Assembly: GCA_015350385.1 (NCBI GenBank)
Contig: WNKI01000002.1
Location: 2,010,418 to 2,074,417 of the forward strand
Reading direction: 5' to 3'
Length of the DNA: 64,000 bases
DNA from: Aculops lycopersici
Lineage: Eukaryota; Arthropoda; Arachnida; Trombidiformes; Eriophyidae
Positions within the stretch are counted from its first letter, which is position 1. Every line of letters begins with the position of its first letter. The translations under genes were made by a program, and so were the position numbers. A model generated the notes under the pieces. It was given only the letters and a program-made list of their open reading frames with translations. It was not told the origin of the DNA and searched no databases. This document shows, one piece after another, positions 33,401 to 44,658 of the stretch.

Positions 33401-33929
33401 GAATGCTAACCGTCGAAGTGGAAATTGCAAGACGATGCGACATGAGAGCGAACAAGTGAGAGTTGGTCTAGGATCTCGCCAAATTAGAGCTCCCCTCCCT
33501 CAAAGTGAGCAACTAGCATGGCTACACAATGAGCCCCGCATATTGCCACGCGCCGACCACTTGGGCCGTTGGTCTCAGTTTTTTGTGTGCAAGTCCGCCA
33601 CTCGTTTAGATTGCGAGCGTCTTGCTCTAATGAATTTCCGCCAACCAAAACTAAAGTCTTTGGATTCAGTAGCCGGATCTCCAGGTCGTTAGTCGCCGGC
33701 TTCCGGTTTCCACTGGTTCGGTCTCCTCTTTCGATAATTTCGCCGCTCGGTCTCAATGCTGGCGGGCAAGTATGGTTTTGTTTCGTCCTTCCTCTCGGTT
33801 GCTTATCCTCGTCTCACGCTGTTGGCTCAAATTTCACCAAAAGGAACCAAGACAAACGACGCAAACTAAGACGCCGCCAACTCGAGTTTCTTTAGTCGCA
33901 ATGTTAAAATGGCGCCACTGTACTTCTCT

Positions 33930-33993
33930 CTCAGTCTCAGTCTCAGTCTCAGTCTCAGTCTCAGTCTCAGTCTCAGTCTCAGTCTCAGTCTCT
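33930..33993. repeat. (TCTCAG)n hexanucleotide repeat
   Basis: About ten tandem copies of a CAGTCT/TCTCAG unit lie in non-coding DNA, followed by a degenerate TCTGTCTCACC end. Confidence 0.9.
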
Positions 33994-36956
33994 GTCTCAC
34001 CCTCACTCGCACTCTTGTCGCCTGGCTAACTTTGCACGCGAATTCAAATTTCGCCCTCCGCCAACCCAATCGGCAAGGCCAACCGGAAGTCGCGCGCTCT
34101 CCGACTCGCTAGCCGGCCCTCAATTCTCTACTCGGCTCAAGTGGCTGCTTGCAAGTGTCGATGCGAGCAAACTACAATACGAGCTCCTATATAAGAGAGC
34201 CTTATTTGAATTTGCCTCGCAAATCTCGAGTTCCTCGCTCGCAAGTCTCGTTTGCGTTGGAATTTACAACAGGCTCTAAGCTTCCTTCTCGTTTCGCCCC
34301 TCACACGGCACCTAGCGACTCTTTGCCCTTCGCCAACAGCCACCAAATACGTGACCAAATTCTGAGAAAATTATCTCCTCGTGCTCAAGAGTTTCGACTA
34401 GCTGGGCCAAGTAGTAAATCCTAAATGGAATTACAATTCCCCCCTCAGCTGGCAACTTTTCATAGTTTGGCCAAAAGTCCGAAAGTCAGCTTACAACTAT
34501 TCCAAACTGGAAACTTGCTAAACCAATCCGAACCGAACCAAACTGAGCTGAACCAAAAACAAGCAAACGAATCTTAAACTAGGAGCCAGACTAACGGATG
34601 GCAACTCGCGGGTTGCAATTCAATTAAGCGGAAGCCGCAACTGATTGCGTCACTGACGCAACTTGACTCCGTTGCAAGCTCGTCACTCGGCTTCCGGTTC
34701 CGAATCGCTAAACGGCAACTCGATTGGTTCGCTCGCTGCTTGTTTGCCCATGAGATTCCTGTTCACTGTTTTTGGCTTTGCCAGTGATCTAATCGTTCAG
34801 ACGATCGGCTGGCTAACCAGAGAGGAATTGTAGCAGAGGCGCAAATTATCGCCAGCCAGTCGAAAGAAGTAAAGTGAGCCAAGCTTAAGGCTGGCAGCAA
34901 ATGCGGCGGCGGCGGCGCCAGTTGGCAAATCGCAATTTCCACCACAACATCAGCGGCGGCAGCGGTAGCAGCAACAATAATAACAATAGCAACAACAGCA
35001 ACAACATACGGAGCCCGCTCACCAGGTAGCAGTTGCTACAATGACACCAACATCCCACACAAGCCAGCCGATAAATCAAACTAAACTACATTTCGCGGCC
35101 CCAATAGCCAGCCAAGTCGGTGGCCTATCTATTAGCACTGCAGCCGGTCCGATTGATCGCCCACCTCCAGTCGTTTGCCTCTAGATCGCTGCAAATCGGC
35201 GCCCGGATGAGATGGAGCAAATTGAATCATCAAATTGGTGTCACTTTTGAGGCAGCGCGATCGACTGTGGATTAACTCGCGCATCCCGCAAGCCGACTAG
35301 TGTTTCAGTTTCGGTGGTCGTAGCTGCCTCTGTTGCAACTACTACCGCGACTCCGACTTCCAATGCAACTCAAACTAGAACTAAAACTACCACTGATACT
35401 GCCACTGCGAGTGTCTCGTTGTCTCTGGCGCGCCGACCTGACAGCCGACTAGCTCAACAGAGTCACCACTTGCAACTTTAAATTGGAATTCAATCAGCTA
35501 AATGGGAGGTCTTGTGTTGTAGTTGCGGCGGCCTTAACGCCAGCAAGTCACTGGGACGCTGCAAGCCGCAATCAATCAAACTAGCGCTCGCGCCCGAACC
35601 TTCAGTTGGCCTGTTGGCCTCAGTTCCAACACTAACTTTCACTGTCTCGACCCTCTGGCTTTCGTTAAGAGGAGGGCGCCCCACGAGGAGCTTCTTTGTT
35701 TCCTCTTTAGTTTGAGCCAACGACAGTCCCGGCACCAACTCAACTTGGCCGGCAAAGTCGAGCGGAAGTGGGCTGCCAGGCGGTCGACATGCTCACCAAC
35801 TGAGCCCCTTCCCTCTGGTTTCCCACGATCCGCCTAGTCATTATGCAAAGCTCAGCAAGTCAGTCGCTTGCTCGCTCGGCGGAGGCAGCATCAAGCAGAT
35901 TAGCGCTCGCCTATCCGCCGCCAGCTAGCACTAGAATAACACAACACGCTGCTCCATTGGCAAATTTGTCGCCGTTGCTGCCAAAATATCAGCGGCAAGG
36001 GGACAAGTGGCCAGACGAACGGACTGCTCGTTTGGCAAAATCGACAAACAGCCACGCGGAAAAGAGCGAGAACAACAATAGCGCCGACTGCAACGGAAGC
36101 GGAAATAAAAACAAGTAACTCAATCCATCAACTCGTCTGCCGGCCAACTGACTTTTTCACTTGCATTTACGCTTACACTATCCCTTTCCCTTTCCTTTTC
36201 CCTCTCTCCCTCTTCCTCTCTTTACAAACAACGGGGACTCGAGGAACAAGTTGCATCCATCCGACGACAACGCGCCGCCCGCTCGAGTGGCGGCCCGCAA
36301 CTCGAACAGATCGGAACAGAGTTGTCCAATGGCCGCGTCACAATGAAGGCTCGCGGATCTTATCTCGCCGACCGACTGACGCTTAATTGGGCCCAACGTT
36401 CGCTTATCTCTCGCTCTCCGACGCCAACTGGCTGAGAAGGTTCGCCTCTTGCCTCGGTGCTCAAATGAACAATCAATTTGGCAAGAGTTCAATTGTGTGG
36501 CATGTGAAGTGAATGGGCGACTCGACTTCCTGGGTGCGCACCCGCCCGCCAGTCAGGCCAATCAGTCAGAACAACCGGCAAGCCAAGCTCGTTGGACGGT
36601 CGACCAATAAGCAGTAAGTAAGTCTCACTGCTCAAATCTAATTTACGACCACGGGACAGGAGGCGTGTCGGAGCTGGACTTTGGGGATGGAGTATCAGTC
36701 GAGAAGAGTACCTAGCGACGACGAAATTTCAACGGCACGTCGTAGCAGATCGCATTGCAAGCACTTACCTTATGTTCGTTCCGTTTTGTCTAGTTTGTTT
36801 CGAAGAATTTAGTTCGTGTAGCGCGACAAGTGAGTAGCTCGTTTGCCTATTTTGCTAACAACAAAACCACAGCAGCTGATTAGTCGAACCACTTGGACTT
36901 GTCACTAGCTTGCCGCTTCAATTGACTCGCTTGTCGTTGGAATCGTGCATGTGAGT

Positions 36957-37339
36957 CGCTCTCTCTCTCTCTCTCTCTCTCTACTTAATACTTCGTACAG
37001 CATACTATTATACGTAAGTTACTACGACAGGTCGGTAGTACAATCCGCCCGTCGGAACCAAGAACTAAACTAAGAGTCGGACNNNNNNNNNNNNNNNNNN
37101 NNNNNNNNNNNNNNNNNNNNNNNNNNNNNNNNNNNNNNNNNNNNNNNNNNNNNNNNNNNNNNNNNNNNNNNNNNNNNNNNNNNNNNNNNNNNNNNNNNNN
37201 NNNNNNNNNNNNNNNNNNNNNNNNNNNNNNNNNNNNNNNACGTACGTACGTTACGTACGTACGTACGTACGTACGTACGTACGTCGTACGTCGTACGTAC
37301 GTACGTACGTTACGTCGTCGTCGTCGTCGTCGTCTCGTC

Positions 37340-37413
<74 letters not shown>
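36957..37413. repeat. (CT)n, N gap and (ACGT)n/(CGT)n/(TC)n low-complexity tract
   Basis: A (CT)n run (about 36957-36981) is followed by about 100 nt of unstructured sequence, then 157 N (37083-37239), (ACGT)n, (CGT)n and a long (TC)n run to about 37413. The order di-, tri- and tetranucleotide around the gap parallels the first gap and is probably an assembly or base-calling artefact at a TC repeat. Confidence 0.85.
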
Positions 37414-37417
<4 letters not shown>

Positions 37418-38462
37418 CCCTAGGTTTCTTGTTGCTCTGGCTTCTTCCCTTGCTTGTCGATGAGCGAGCTAATCAGCTGAGTGGAGAATCCAAAACTTTG
37501 GGAAGCACGACTTCGGTTTCGACTGCTCACCTGATGTTATCGTTTTGGTTGAGGCTCCCTTTTGTGTCGTTGATGTTTGCCTCTGCGCTACTTTCCCCCT
37601 CTCTCTCTCTCTTTCCTCACCCTTTCCACTGTGAACTCAATTGAATTGCAATGCCAATCGATTGCCCTTTTTCTCTCTGCTCGCCGCCGCAACGTTGACG
37701 ACAGAAACAACGACGAGAGCCGAGCTGACTTGTCGCGCCTCGAGTCTCTTTTTGCCGCAGTTAGTGCTCGCCGAGAGTTGGTTTCGTAATGCGCACTTCA
37801 CACATACGCTCGCCGCTCTCCTCTCGTCCGACTCAAAGATCGTCGAGTGGCGCAGCGCCCCTCGCGAGTCCCGACGCGATTGCGCAGCTTAGGGGGCGCC
37901 GCGAGAGAAAGAGGGGGAGAAAGAGCTAACGCTGAGAGCGAGCGTCGGAATGTGATAGAAATTTATTCATTGTCGCCGGGCACTAGATCCAGTGGCAGCA
38001 ATAGTAGCTAGCGGGCGGATGAAACGACAGGCAAATCGAGGCACCAGGTTACGTTTGTGGCTCGCGGGACAACAGCGACTTGTTTGCCCGTTGTCGCCGC
38101 TGGCTAGCTTACTGTCAGCGATGAGATTTGTGTTGGCTGCTAGCGGCCGACAATCGAGAGTTCGCTTGTCTCTCGGTTACGGTTGCGATAGTGGAATAAG
38201 TGAATTCGATTGTTTCGTGAGCAACCAAACATTTGGTAAAAACAAACGACTGACTGAACCACTTCTGACTAAATGGCGCCACCAGACGCCGAGTGATCCA
38301 TCAATTCGATTTGAACGATCGATGGGCGACTAGCAGAAGAGTTGTGGTCCCAAAATTGCGATGGTGAGCCAAGCCAAGCCAAGCCAAGTTAAGTTCAAGT
38401 GCCGATTTATTTACACGAAAATGGTATTCCCCATGCGAGATCCTTCATTTGTTGTTCCCTAA

Positions 38463-38468
38463 TTTATT
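38463..38468 (-). terminator. Likely polyadenylation signal of NRF1/EWG
   Basis: AATAAA on the minus strand lies 84 nt after the stop codon. A second copy lies at 38406-38411. Confidence 0.6.
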
Positions 38469-38551
38469 TCTTTGGGCGCGTGGGCGTCTTCCTCGCTTCC
38501 CACCGGCAAGCACCTAGCGCCTCAATCATTGCAAAATTTCGTCGTCTTGTC

Positions 38552-40492
38552 TCAGTGACTCGTCTGTAATCCCGTCTGCGACTGGTTATCCTGGGGCTGC
38601 TCTAATTTGACTTCCTGACCTTGCTCCTGCTGCACTTGTTGCTGGTTTTGGGAGTTGTGCTCGTGCATTGATACTCTCTGCAGCTGGTCCTGCGGCTCCC
38701 CTTGCAACTGGTGAATGCTAACAGCGCCCGAGGGCATGCCACTCCCGTCGGCGCTCACAATGCTGATCTGCTGCCCGCTTCCGGCCAGTTGCTGGTACAT
38801 GGAAACGGGAATGGAGACCAGACTGGACATTGGATAGCAACTTTGGGTTCCGTCTTCGCCCGTCACAATGATTTGGCCGTCGGGACCCATTTGGGCTTCG
38901 CTCAGCGCCATCGCTTGGCCGGCGCCGCCCGGTTGGCCGGTGAGCATGCTTGCATCGATCTCTATGGCCTCTTGTAACTCGCCCTGCGCCATCTGCTGGC
39001 CTCCAAACGAGTCCGCCTGTCCGCTGCCCTCGACTCCCCCATCGCCGCCGCCTCCGCCGCCACCCTGCACGAGACGCACTGCTCGCACCTGGGTCCCATC
39101 GGGCAGCGTTAAAATTTGCGCATTCGATGGGTCTACCTGTATCAAGCTCATTGTTCCATCTGCATTGGCTATTGTGTGCATAAAGTTTGTCGAATACCCA
39201 GCGCCGCCCGTCGAATGGTAAAGATCCTCGGTGCTCATGTTTCCGCTGGCCTGCCGCTGTCTAATACCGATAGCCGGACGACCCAGCTGCGAGCTGGACG
39301 AGCGTTTGCTGCCCATCGCAGCCTCCTGCTCTGCCTGTTGCTTGGCCGACTCCTCACTCTCGTCAAAACTTGGCAACAGGTCGTCACGTCCGTGGTACTG
39401 GTAGCAGTTGGTCACAATCTGACGCAAGGTGGTTGTCCATGAGACTCGCTGCTTCTCGTCCTCGTCTCGCGCGTCGCTTCGCACATTTGCCCAGGGCAAA
39501 TCCTCTGGCCACCAAGGCGGCCGCGTCGAGTCCTTTCCCCATCCCGGTTTGCCCCTGCCGGTCGAGTACTTGAGCATTAGGGGAATGAAGGCGCGCAGTT
39601 GCGCCTGAGTCATCTTCTCCACTGGCGTCGGGATGCCATCGATGACTAGCGGCGGGAGCTCGTGTTTGTTGGAGTCTTCCTTGAATTTGACGGGCGCTTG
39701 CTCGAGTAGCGCCTGCTCTAGCTCCACCATAATCTCCGACTTGCAAGCTCGTATCACACTCTCGAGTGGTTGTGCCCCGAAAACCTTAAAATTGTGCGCC
39801 GTCTTTCCTGGCATGGCGATCAAAACCACCGCCTGTTGACCGACGCGCATTGTATACTCGTCGATATTAGCTCTCATCTTTCTTATTAGTCTAGTTTGTT
39901 GTCGTTTCCTCACTGAAGGATTCGTCTCAAATACATGCGATCGTTTTCTCTTTCTTGCCGTAGCAATGGCCGCGGCTGCTGCCACACCTGCAGGCCCGGC
40001 TGCAGCCAATTGATCCTGAAGCTCTAGGTGGTTGCTGGAAGTGTCCTTCGACTTCGAGTGCCGGCCACCCTTCTTGTGACCATTCACCTTACCGCCGGCC
40101 GAACTGGTTTCGTTGTCGGGTTCATCGCTAGCCTCGTCGTCGTCGCCATCATCATCATCATCATCGTCGTCGTCGTCCTCATCGTCTTCGTCATCCTCGT
40201 CATCCTCGTCGTTGTCGTCATCGTCGTCGTCATCGTCGCTCAGATGACCGATGTCTCCGAATGTGCTTTTGGAAGTGTTGCGTCCACTCGCCGCCCGAGC
40301 TGCGACCTTGCGATTCATGGCAAGCTCGTCACTGAGCGAGACTGTAGTGGTGATAATGGTGCCACCGGAAGCGCCGGTGCTCGTGCTTGTCGTGGTCACA
40401 AGTGTTGAACCGGCGGCTGAATCGGAGTCGCCGGTTCCACTTGTGTTGGAAGCAGCCGTCGATTTCTGGCGCTTGTTATGTGCAGGACTCAT
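38552..40492 (-). CDS. ewg: NRF1 / erect wing (EWG) transcription factor
   Basis: A 646-residue single-exon gene. The N-terminal 80 residues are Ser/Thr-rich; a long acidic run (about 86-120, mostly Asp) follows. A basic KRKR cluster (181-184) starts the NRF1/EWG DNA-binding and dimerisation region, which runs to about residue 400 with family landmarks NPSVRKRQQTRLIRKMRA, MPGKTAHNFKVFGAQPLE, STRPPWWPEDLPWANVRSD and WTTTLRQIV. The C-terminal part is Gly/Gln/Ser-rich, with IQVD and DGTQ segments typical of the activation region. NRF1 binds GC-rich palindromes and controls nuclear genes for mitochondria; Drosophila EWG acts in neurons and indirect flight muscle. An AG immediately before the ATG and a minus-strand AAAG|GTAAGT donor near 40866-40871 suggest a 5'UTR intron (inference). 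Confidence 0.96.
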   Translation of the reverse strand: MSPAHNKRQKSTAASNTSGTGDSDSAAGSTLVTTTSTSTGASGGTIITTTVSLSDELAMNRKVAARAASGRNTSKSTFGDIGHLSDDDDDDDDNDEDDEDDEDDEDDDDDDDDDDGDDDEASDEPDNETSSAGGKVNGHKKGGRHSKSKDTSSNHLELQDQLAAAGPAGVAAAAAIATARKRKRSHVFETNPSVRKRQQTRLIRKMRANIDEYTMRVGQQAVVLIAMPGKTAHNFKVFGAQPLESVIRACKSEIMVELEQALLEQAPVKFKEDSNKHELPPLVIDGIPTPVEKMTQAQLRAFIPLMLKYSTGRGKPGWGKDSTRPPWWPEDLPWANVRSDARDEDEKQRVSWTTTLRQIVTNCYQYHGRDDLLPSFDESEESAKQQAEQEAAMGSKRSSSSQLGRPAIGIRQRQASGNMSTEDLYHSTGGAGYSTNFMHTIANADGTMSLIQVDPSNAQILTLPDGTQVRAVRLVQGGGGGGGDGGVEGSGQADSFGGQQMAQGELQEAIEIDASMLTGQPGGAGQAMALSEAQMGPDGQIIVTGEDGTQSCYPMSSLVSIPVSMYQQLAGSGQQISIVSADGSGMPSGAVSIHQLQGEPQDQLQRVSMHEHNSQNQQQVQQEQGQEVKLEQPQDNQSQTGLQTSH

Positions 40493-41255
40493 CTGTTTTT
40501 AACGGACGAAAGTGAGTTATGGATCCAGGTGCAAGGTTAGTTGATATGTCGTCAAGTTCTAGGCTTACGATGATCTATACCATCGGATAGGTTTCGAGAC
40601 AATTTGTAGTCCATTTTCAAACAACTTAGTCAGTGCCAGAGGTCCATCTAGCCACCTGGGCCCGTAGAAATAAATGGCAAGTGAGGGAGCGAGTGACCGA
40701 AAGCTCGGGAGTTAAGGCCTTTTCCACGTCGTCTCAGTGCGTTGGCTGCGCTTGTGAGTCGGCGTCAACTTGGCCTCTCTTTGTGAATGGGCAAGCGCAC
40801 GTTAACTTTGCACGTGACTTGGTCTCTTATCTCTTTGTCCTCTATAGCCTCGAAAACAACAAGTTGCCACTTACCTTTGAGTTATAATGGCGATTATTGT
40901 TCCTTGGAGAATTTCTGTTGCGGAAGAAAAATTTTGCTTGTGAACTAAATAAATAATTTGCCACTTATATTGCCATTTGTGTGTATTGCCGAGTGGCGAG
41001 AACCTAGAGGCTCAGCGTAAACCAAATAAATGGATTCCACTGTCACTCTGCGATGTAAATTATTGCCTATTGTGTCCAAATGCCGTTTTTGTGTCTACCT
41101 CCAGTCTCAAGACCATTTTTATGCTGTTCAATTCCTAATTTGCTATAGTTTTTGTGTTTCTATCGACGCATTATATGAGATCCTTGTGATTGTGTGTCAG
41201 TCGCTTGAGTGCGAGCGTTTTCTTTTTCCTCCACCCCAGCCTTTTGGTTGTATAT

Positions 41256-41290
41256 TATATAAGTAAAAATAATAATATCTTTTCTCAGCT
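41256..41290 (+). promoter_or_regulatory. TATA box plus initiator
   Basis: TATATAA at 41256-41262 is followed by a TCAGCT initiator at 41285-41290. The predicted start base (A at 41287) is 31 nt after the first T of the TATA box, the standard spacing. It points at the ORF starting at 41332. Confidence 0.5.
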
Positions 41291-41331
41291 TGTCATATAA
41301 AACGAAAATTTTAAAGTAATTATTGAGTTAA

Positions 41332-41667
41332 ATGGCGGCTAATATGATAAGGCCAATCAGAGATTACGTAACGAAGGGAGAAAAAACTCTACTACGCAAG
41401 TCCTGTTTTGTATGTTTTGTTGTGTGTTTGCTTCTCCTGGTCGGACGCGCTCGCACGGGCCACCACAATGGAGATGCGACAGGCCCACGGGCGCCGCTGG
41501 CTCTCCTCGAGGCTTCCCAATGTGTGAGCGCCCCGCCGGCCAACTCTTGGTATTTCCCCCGGACGGCTCTTCTAAACATTGTACTCGCGGGGGTGCCAGC
41601 GCAGTTGGCAATGAGACACCACCGAGCAGTAGTAGTAGTTTTGTTTGCTAGCGAGCATTTGCCATAG
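41332..41667 (+). CDS. Candidate small membrane or secreted protein, 111 residues (unrecognised)
   Basis: The ATG is 45 nt downstream of a well-spaced TATA/initiator pair, which is the main reason to list it. The predicted protein has a basic N-terminus (residues 1-24), one hydrophobic segment (about 25-38, with CFVCFVVCLLLLVG) and then a hydrophilic part rich in Ala, Pro and His. The segment could be a signal anchor or an uncleaved signal peptide. I recognise no family, and no AATAAA was seen soon after the stop, so it may be the first exon of a longer gene or a chance ORF. Confidence 0.3.
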   Translation: MAANMIRPIRDYVTKGEKTLLRKSCFVCFVVCLLLLVGRARTGHHNGDATGPRAPLALLEASQCVSAPPANSWYFPRTALLNIVLAGVPAQLAMRHHRAVVVVLFASEHLP

Positions 41668-42999
41668 ACGTGCGACGCGTGTGAGGCGGACCTAGCGACT
41701 CTTGGTGGTGGGCCGCACACAACTCAAGTGCGCTACCATTGTGCGCCTATGGTCGAAACTAGCGATTCTCACTGTGTCGCCTTTATCTCGTGACGCTTAC
41801 CTAATAGCCCATTGAGTGTGCAGGCTTACCCGTGGAGTGCGGTAGTCTAACGCAACGTAATACTTCCCATCGGCGGCACGTATTTGAACATCCCATCTTC
41901 CGGGGAACCCGCTGTTTTCGACTCAGAAACTCAGGGGGCGCCACTTAGGCAAAAGTTCGGAAGCCAGCCAAGTGGAAACAAAGTTCTCGCTCGCCATCCA
42001 TCTAACAGGCAGACGAGCGCGCAGACTGACAAGCGAATAGAGGAAGGAAACTCGGCTACCACTCGATTGCAATTGTTTTTGGACAAGATGGGTGCTAACG
42101 AGCGCCTCTATTCGGTTGCGTGGCAAGCGAGTTCAGTTTAATAGGAGTTAACAGTCGCACGCTTGCCTCATGGCCTCTAATATAATTGGACTTGCCGAGA
42201 TTGTAGATGGAAGCTGCACAGAGGAGTTGGAAACACTACGGTGTAATAATAACAACAAGACGCTTCACTGGAACGGTGGCCTAGAGAAACGGCATATATA
42301 TTCAAGGATCTGGGCGATTATAATTGCCCACAAATTAAAGCTACGCCGCTCTAATCCAATAGTGCTTTTGGTGTTTGCGGTTGCAGCAGTAAAAGCAAAA
42401 GCAACAACGGAAGCTGAATAGGAGAAACGACTGCAACATCGAGTCATTGGATCTCATCCAGTGAGCTAGTTACGTATATTAAATGAGATGAATGAGAGGC
42501 CAGCTCAATTAGATGATGGCTGCTCTCGATCTTTGGAAGTGGCTTCCGAATCTTGACTCCAGATGCTGAACATAGACCTTGTCGTCATCACGACGATATT
42601 TGAGTGACTGGTTTTGCCACTACCTGCCCGCAAATCGGTGTGCGGCCAACTTCCGTCTTCAAATTAATCAGGAATCATGCGCCTAACTTTCGTTTGAGCT
42701 TGCGAGGAACTAATATTAAAAATGAACCTATAACATTCAGCCACCTAGTTAGTCAATGAGAATAAAAGAGTAGTTTTAACCAGTGAAAATAGAAACAATA
42801 GGGACAGCTTGACATGATACGGGGTTTGCATAAAATTACATTGGCTATAAATATAACATTTAATTCAGTCGCATCCGACTTCCATTCGACCTCGTGTTTC
42901 AGTTTTCCCCGCTTCCCGTGTGATGACCTAATGACATCGATAGAATCTAAATTTAATTTGATCGTAGTAAATTTTGGACGCATAAAAGGCTCCCATCAC

Positions 43000-44658
43000 T
43001 CAATCCTCTAGTTCTTCGAGAGGGTCTAAGTTTGACGTTGAATTTAAAGTTCCATTAAGGTCAGCACTCTCGGACGCGCCGCTGATGCCACTTGGACCGG
43101 CACCATTCTCAAAATTCCCACTAGAGGAGACGGTCGTGTAGCGGTAGTAGTTGGTGGGACTTGTTGATTTTGTTGGATTTCTTCTGTAGGGCATAATGGT
43201 GTCTGGTATGAAGGTTGCCGCAATGGCAGCGAACAGGACTAAAATGGCGCCAAATAGAAAGGGCGGTCCAACAATCCAGCTGGCAAGACCGCCGCCGCCA
43301 GACGCCGTATGCGGACCCAATTGATGTTTGAGGATTGAGCCGGCCGTTGGAACGGGAATTGAGAGGTGGTGTTGGTGCTGATGAGTATCCATGGCCGAGG
43401 CTGGAGGTGAAGCCTGGAAGTCGGGCGCAATGAAGGGTTTCAATGGATCCTGAGCTGTATGTGGACTAAATGGGTTCGCTTTGATCTCCTCGTACATGTC
43501 GACATCAAATATGTTGAATAAGAGGCCGAACATTGCGGGTCCGATTCCTCCGCATAGACTCCTGACTCCCGTGATCAAACCTTGGACAAGACCCTGCTTG
43601 TCTGCGTCTGCGTAAGTTGAAATGTAGGCGCTGATGGCCGGATATGTGATTGAGCTAAGACTTGCAATGATGCCAGAGAGCCACATCATCCATGGCTGCT
43701 GGCAGAAGCCGAGCAATAACAACTGGGCCGCTTGCAAGAGGAGGCCAGCTAGTATGGTCATCTTGCCGCCGTACCTGTCGATCATGTGTGTCATCAATAT
43801 GGTCTGGGCAAGAACGGACAGGATTCCTATGAATGCGATGAACATACCCACCTGCTCCTCGCTGAAGCCAACCACTAGCTTGAGGTAAACGAAGAAGCAA
43901 GAGTACTGGCCGGCTTCTGGTAAATAGGATAGGAAGACTGTTAAGCATAAGGTCCAAATCATGAAGTCGCGACCAATTTTTCTGATTGTTATTATGGGCG
44001 TCGCTTGCTCCCACAGGCTCATCTGGGGCGAGCGCAATTTCTCTGGTAAGGATTCGGGCATAATGAATAGTATAAATAAAACATCTAAAATAGCAACGCT
44101 GGTTGCAATCAATATCACTAGATTGTCGCCGTAAATTTTGCTCAGATAGGATCCAAGAGCTGGACTAATGATGAGACTTGCAGCAAATGTGGCCGACACT
44201 TGTCCGTAGGCCGAGCTTCGTTTAGCACCTGTTGTCAGGTCGGCGACATAGGCAAACACCACTGAGAATGTGACAGAAAACATACCTGACAGAGCAATCA
44301 TGATGAAGAACCACCAGGAGCTGATAAACATGACGGGTATGGGTAGGCACGTGAATAGCACCGTGATTAATAGGAATGGTTTTCGGCCAAAGACATCGCT
44401 GAAGTAACCTATGGGCGGGCTCATCAGGAAGGACAGCGTTCCCTTGATACCCCAAATGAGACCGTTAATCATGAGAGTTTGGCCGGGGAAGGTTTGCTTT
44501 AAGGCTGTGATGGTGGGCGTCGTGAGCAGACCCCAGGCAAAGAATTCTGCAAATATCACAATAAGCGCATGAAAGACCGTCGGCCGGCCGAAGCCTCTAT
44601 GCAATTGGATCATTCTAAAAAATTTGTGTAGGGAATTGGGTAACTCTAATCTGGCCAT
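43000..44658 (-). CDS. MFSD14: MFSD14 (HIAT1)-like major facilitator transporter
   Basis: A 552-residue membrane protein from the ATG at 44658; the frame is open 12 codons further up but without another ATG, and Met at 44613 is an alternative start. Twelve hydrophobic helices can be followed. The first helix region reads FHALIVIFAEFFAWGLLTTP, and the MFS loop 2-3 signature is GYFSDVFGRKPFLL; the block FSVTFSVVFAYVADLT and the segment MPESLPEKLR are characteristic of the hippocampus-abundant-transcript (MFSD14A/B) family. Vertebrate members are Golgi/ER-lysosome sorting transporters whose substrates are poorly known. The loop before the last helix is His/Gln/Gly-rich (about residues 405-450) and the C-tail is Ser/Asn-rich. 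No intron interrupts the CDS. An ATTAAA-type signal (42952-42957, minus strand) lies about 45 nt past the stop. Confidence 0.94.
   Translation of the reverse strand: MARLELPNSLHKFFRMIQLHRGFGRPTVFHALIVIFAEFFAWGLLTTPTITALKQTFPGQTLMINGLIWGIKGTLSFLMSPPIGYFSDVFGRKPFLLITVLFTCLPIPVMFISSWWFFIMIALSGMFSVTFSVVFAYVADLTTGAKRSSAYGQVSATFAASLIISPALGSYLSKIYGDNLVILIATSVAILDVLFILFIMPESLPEKLRSPQMSLWEQATPIITIRKIGRDFMIWTLCLTVFLSYLPEAGQYSCFFVYLKLVVGFSEEQVGMFIAFIGILSVLAQTILMTHMIDRYGGKMTILAGLLLQAAQLLLLGFCQQPWMMWLSGIIASLSSITYPAISAYISTYADADKQGLVQGLITGVRSLCGGIGPAMFGLLFNIFDVDMYEEIKANPFSPHTAQDPLKPFIAPDFQASPPASAMDTHQHQHHLSIPVPTAGSILKHQLGPHTASGGGGLASWIVGPPFLFGAILVLFAAIAATFIPDTIMPYRRNPTKSTSPTNYYRYTTVSSSGNFENGAGPSGISGASESADLNGTLNSTSNLDPLEELED

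Larger units (their letters stand above)
29893..38551. other. Long non-coding region between the dopamine receptor and NRF1/EWG
   Basis: About 8.7 kb contains no recognisable coding region. It is the upstream side of the receptor and the downstream side of the NRF1/EWG gene. It contains an N gap (37083-37239), hexanucleotide runs (30431-30498 and 33930-33993), GCTT/GCTC units (31347-31380) and AGCCA pentamers (38367-38388). A plus-strand TATATAA at 34188-34194 is followed only by short frames, such as a 50-codon ORF at 34425-34577 with no recognisable feature. Minus-strand donors such as TAAG|GTAAGT near 36771-36778 suggest untranslated exons of unknown transcripts. Confidence 0.55.
40493..42999. 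other. Spacer between NRF1/EWG and the MFSD14-like gene
   Basis: It is partly AT-rich (40.9-41.4 kb). Apart from the promoter and small ORF at 41256-41667 listed separately, no frame resembles a protein. Part of 41.65-41.9 kb carries a run with tRNA-like words on the minus strand (GGTAGCGC), but no cloverleaf could be built. Confidence 0.5.

Noticed and set aside
34425..34577. A 50-codon ATG ORF after a TATATAA element
   Set aside because: No initiator at the right distance, no hydrophobic segment, Asn/Gln-rich composition like the local repeats.
41690..41750. Minus-strand GGTAGCGC resembling a tRNA A-box
   Set aside because: No matching B-box or cloverleaf at the right distance.
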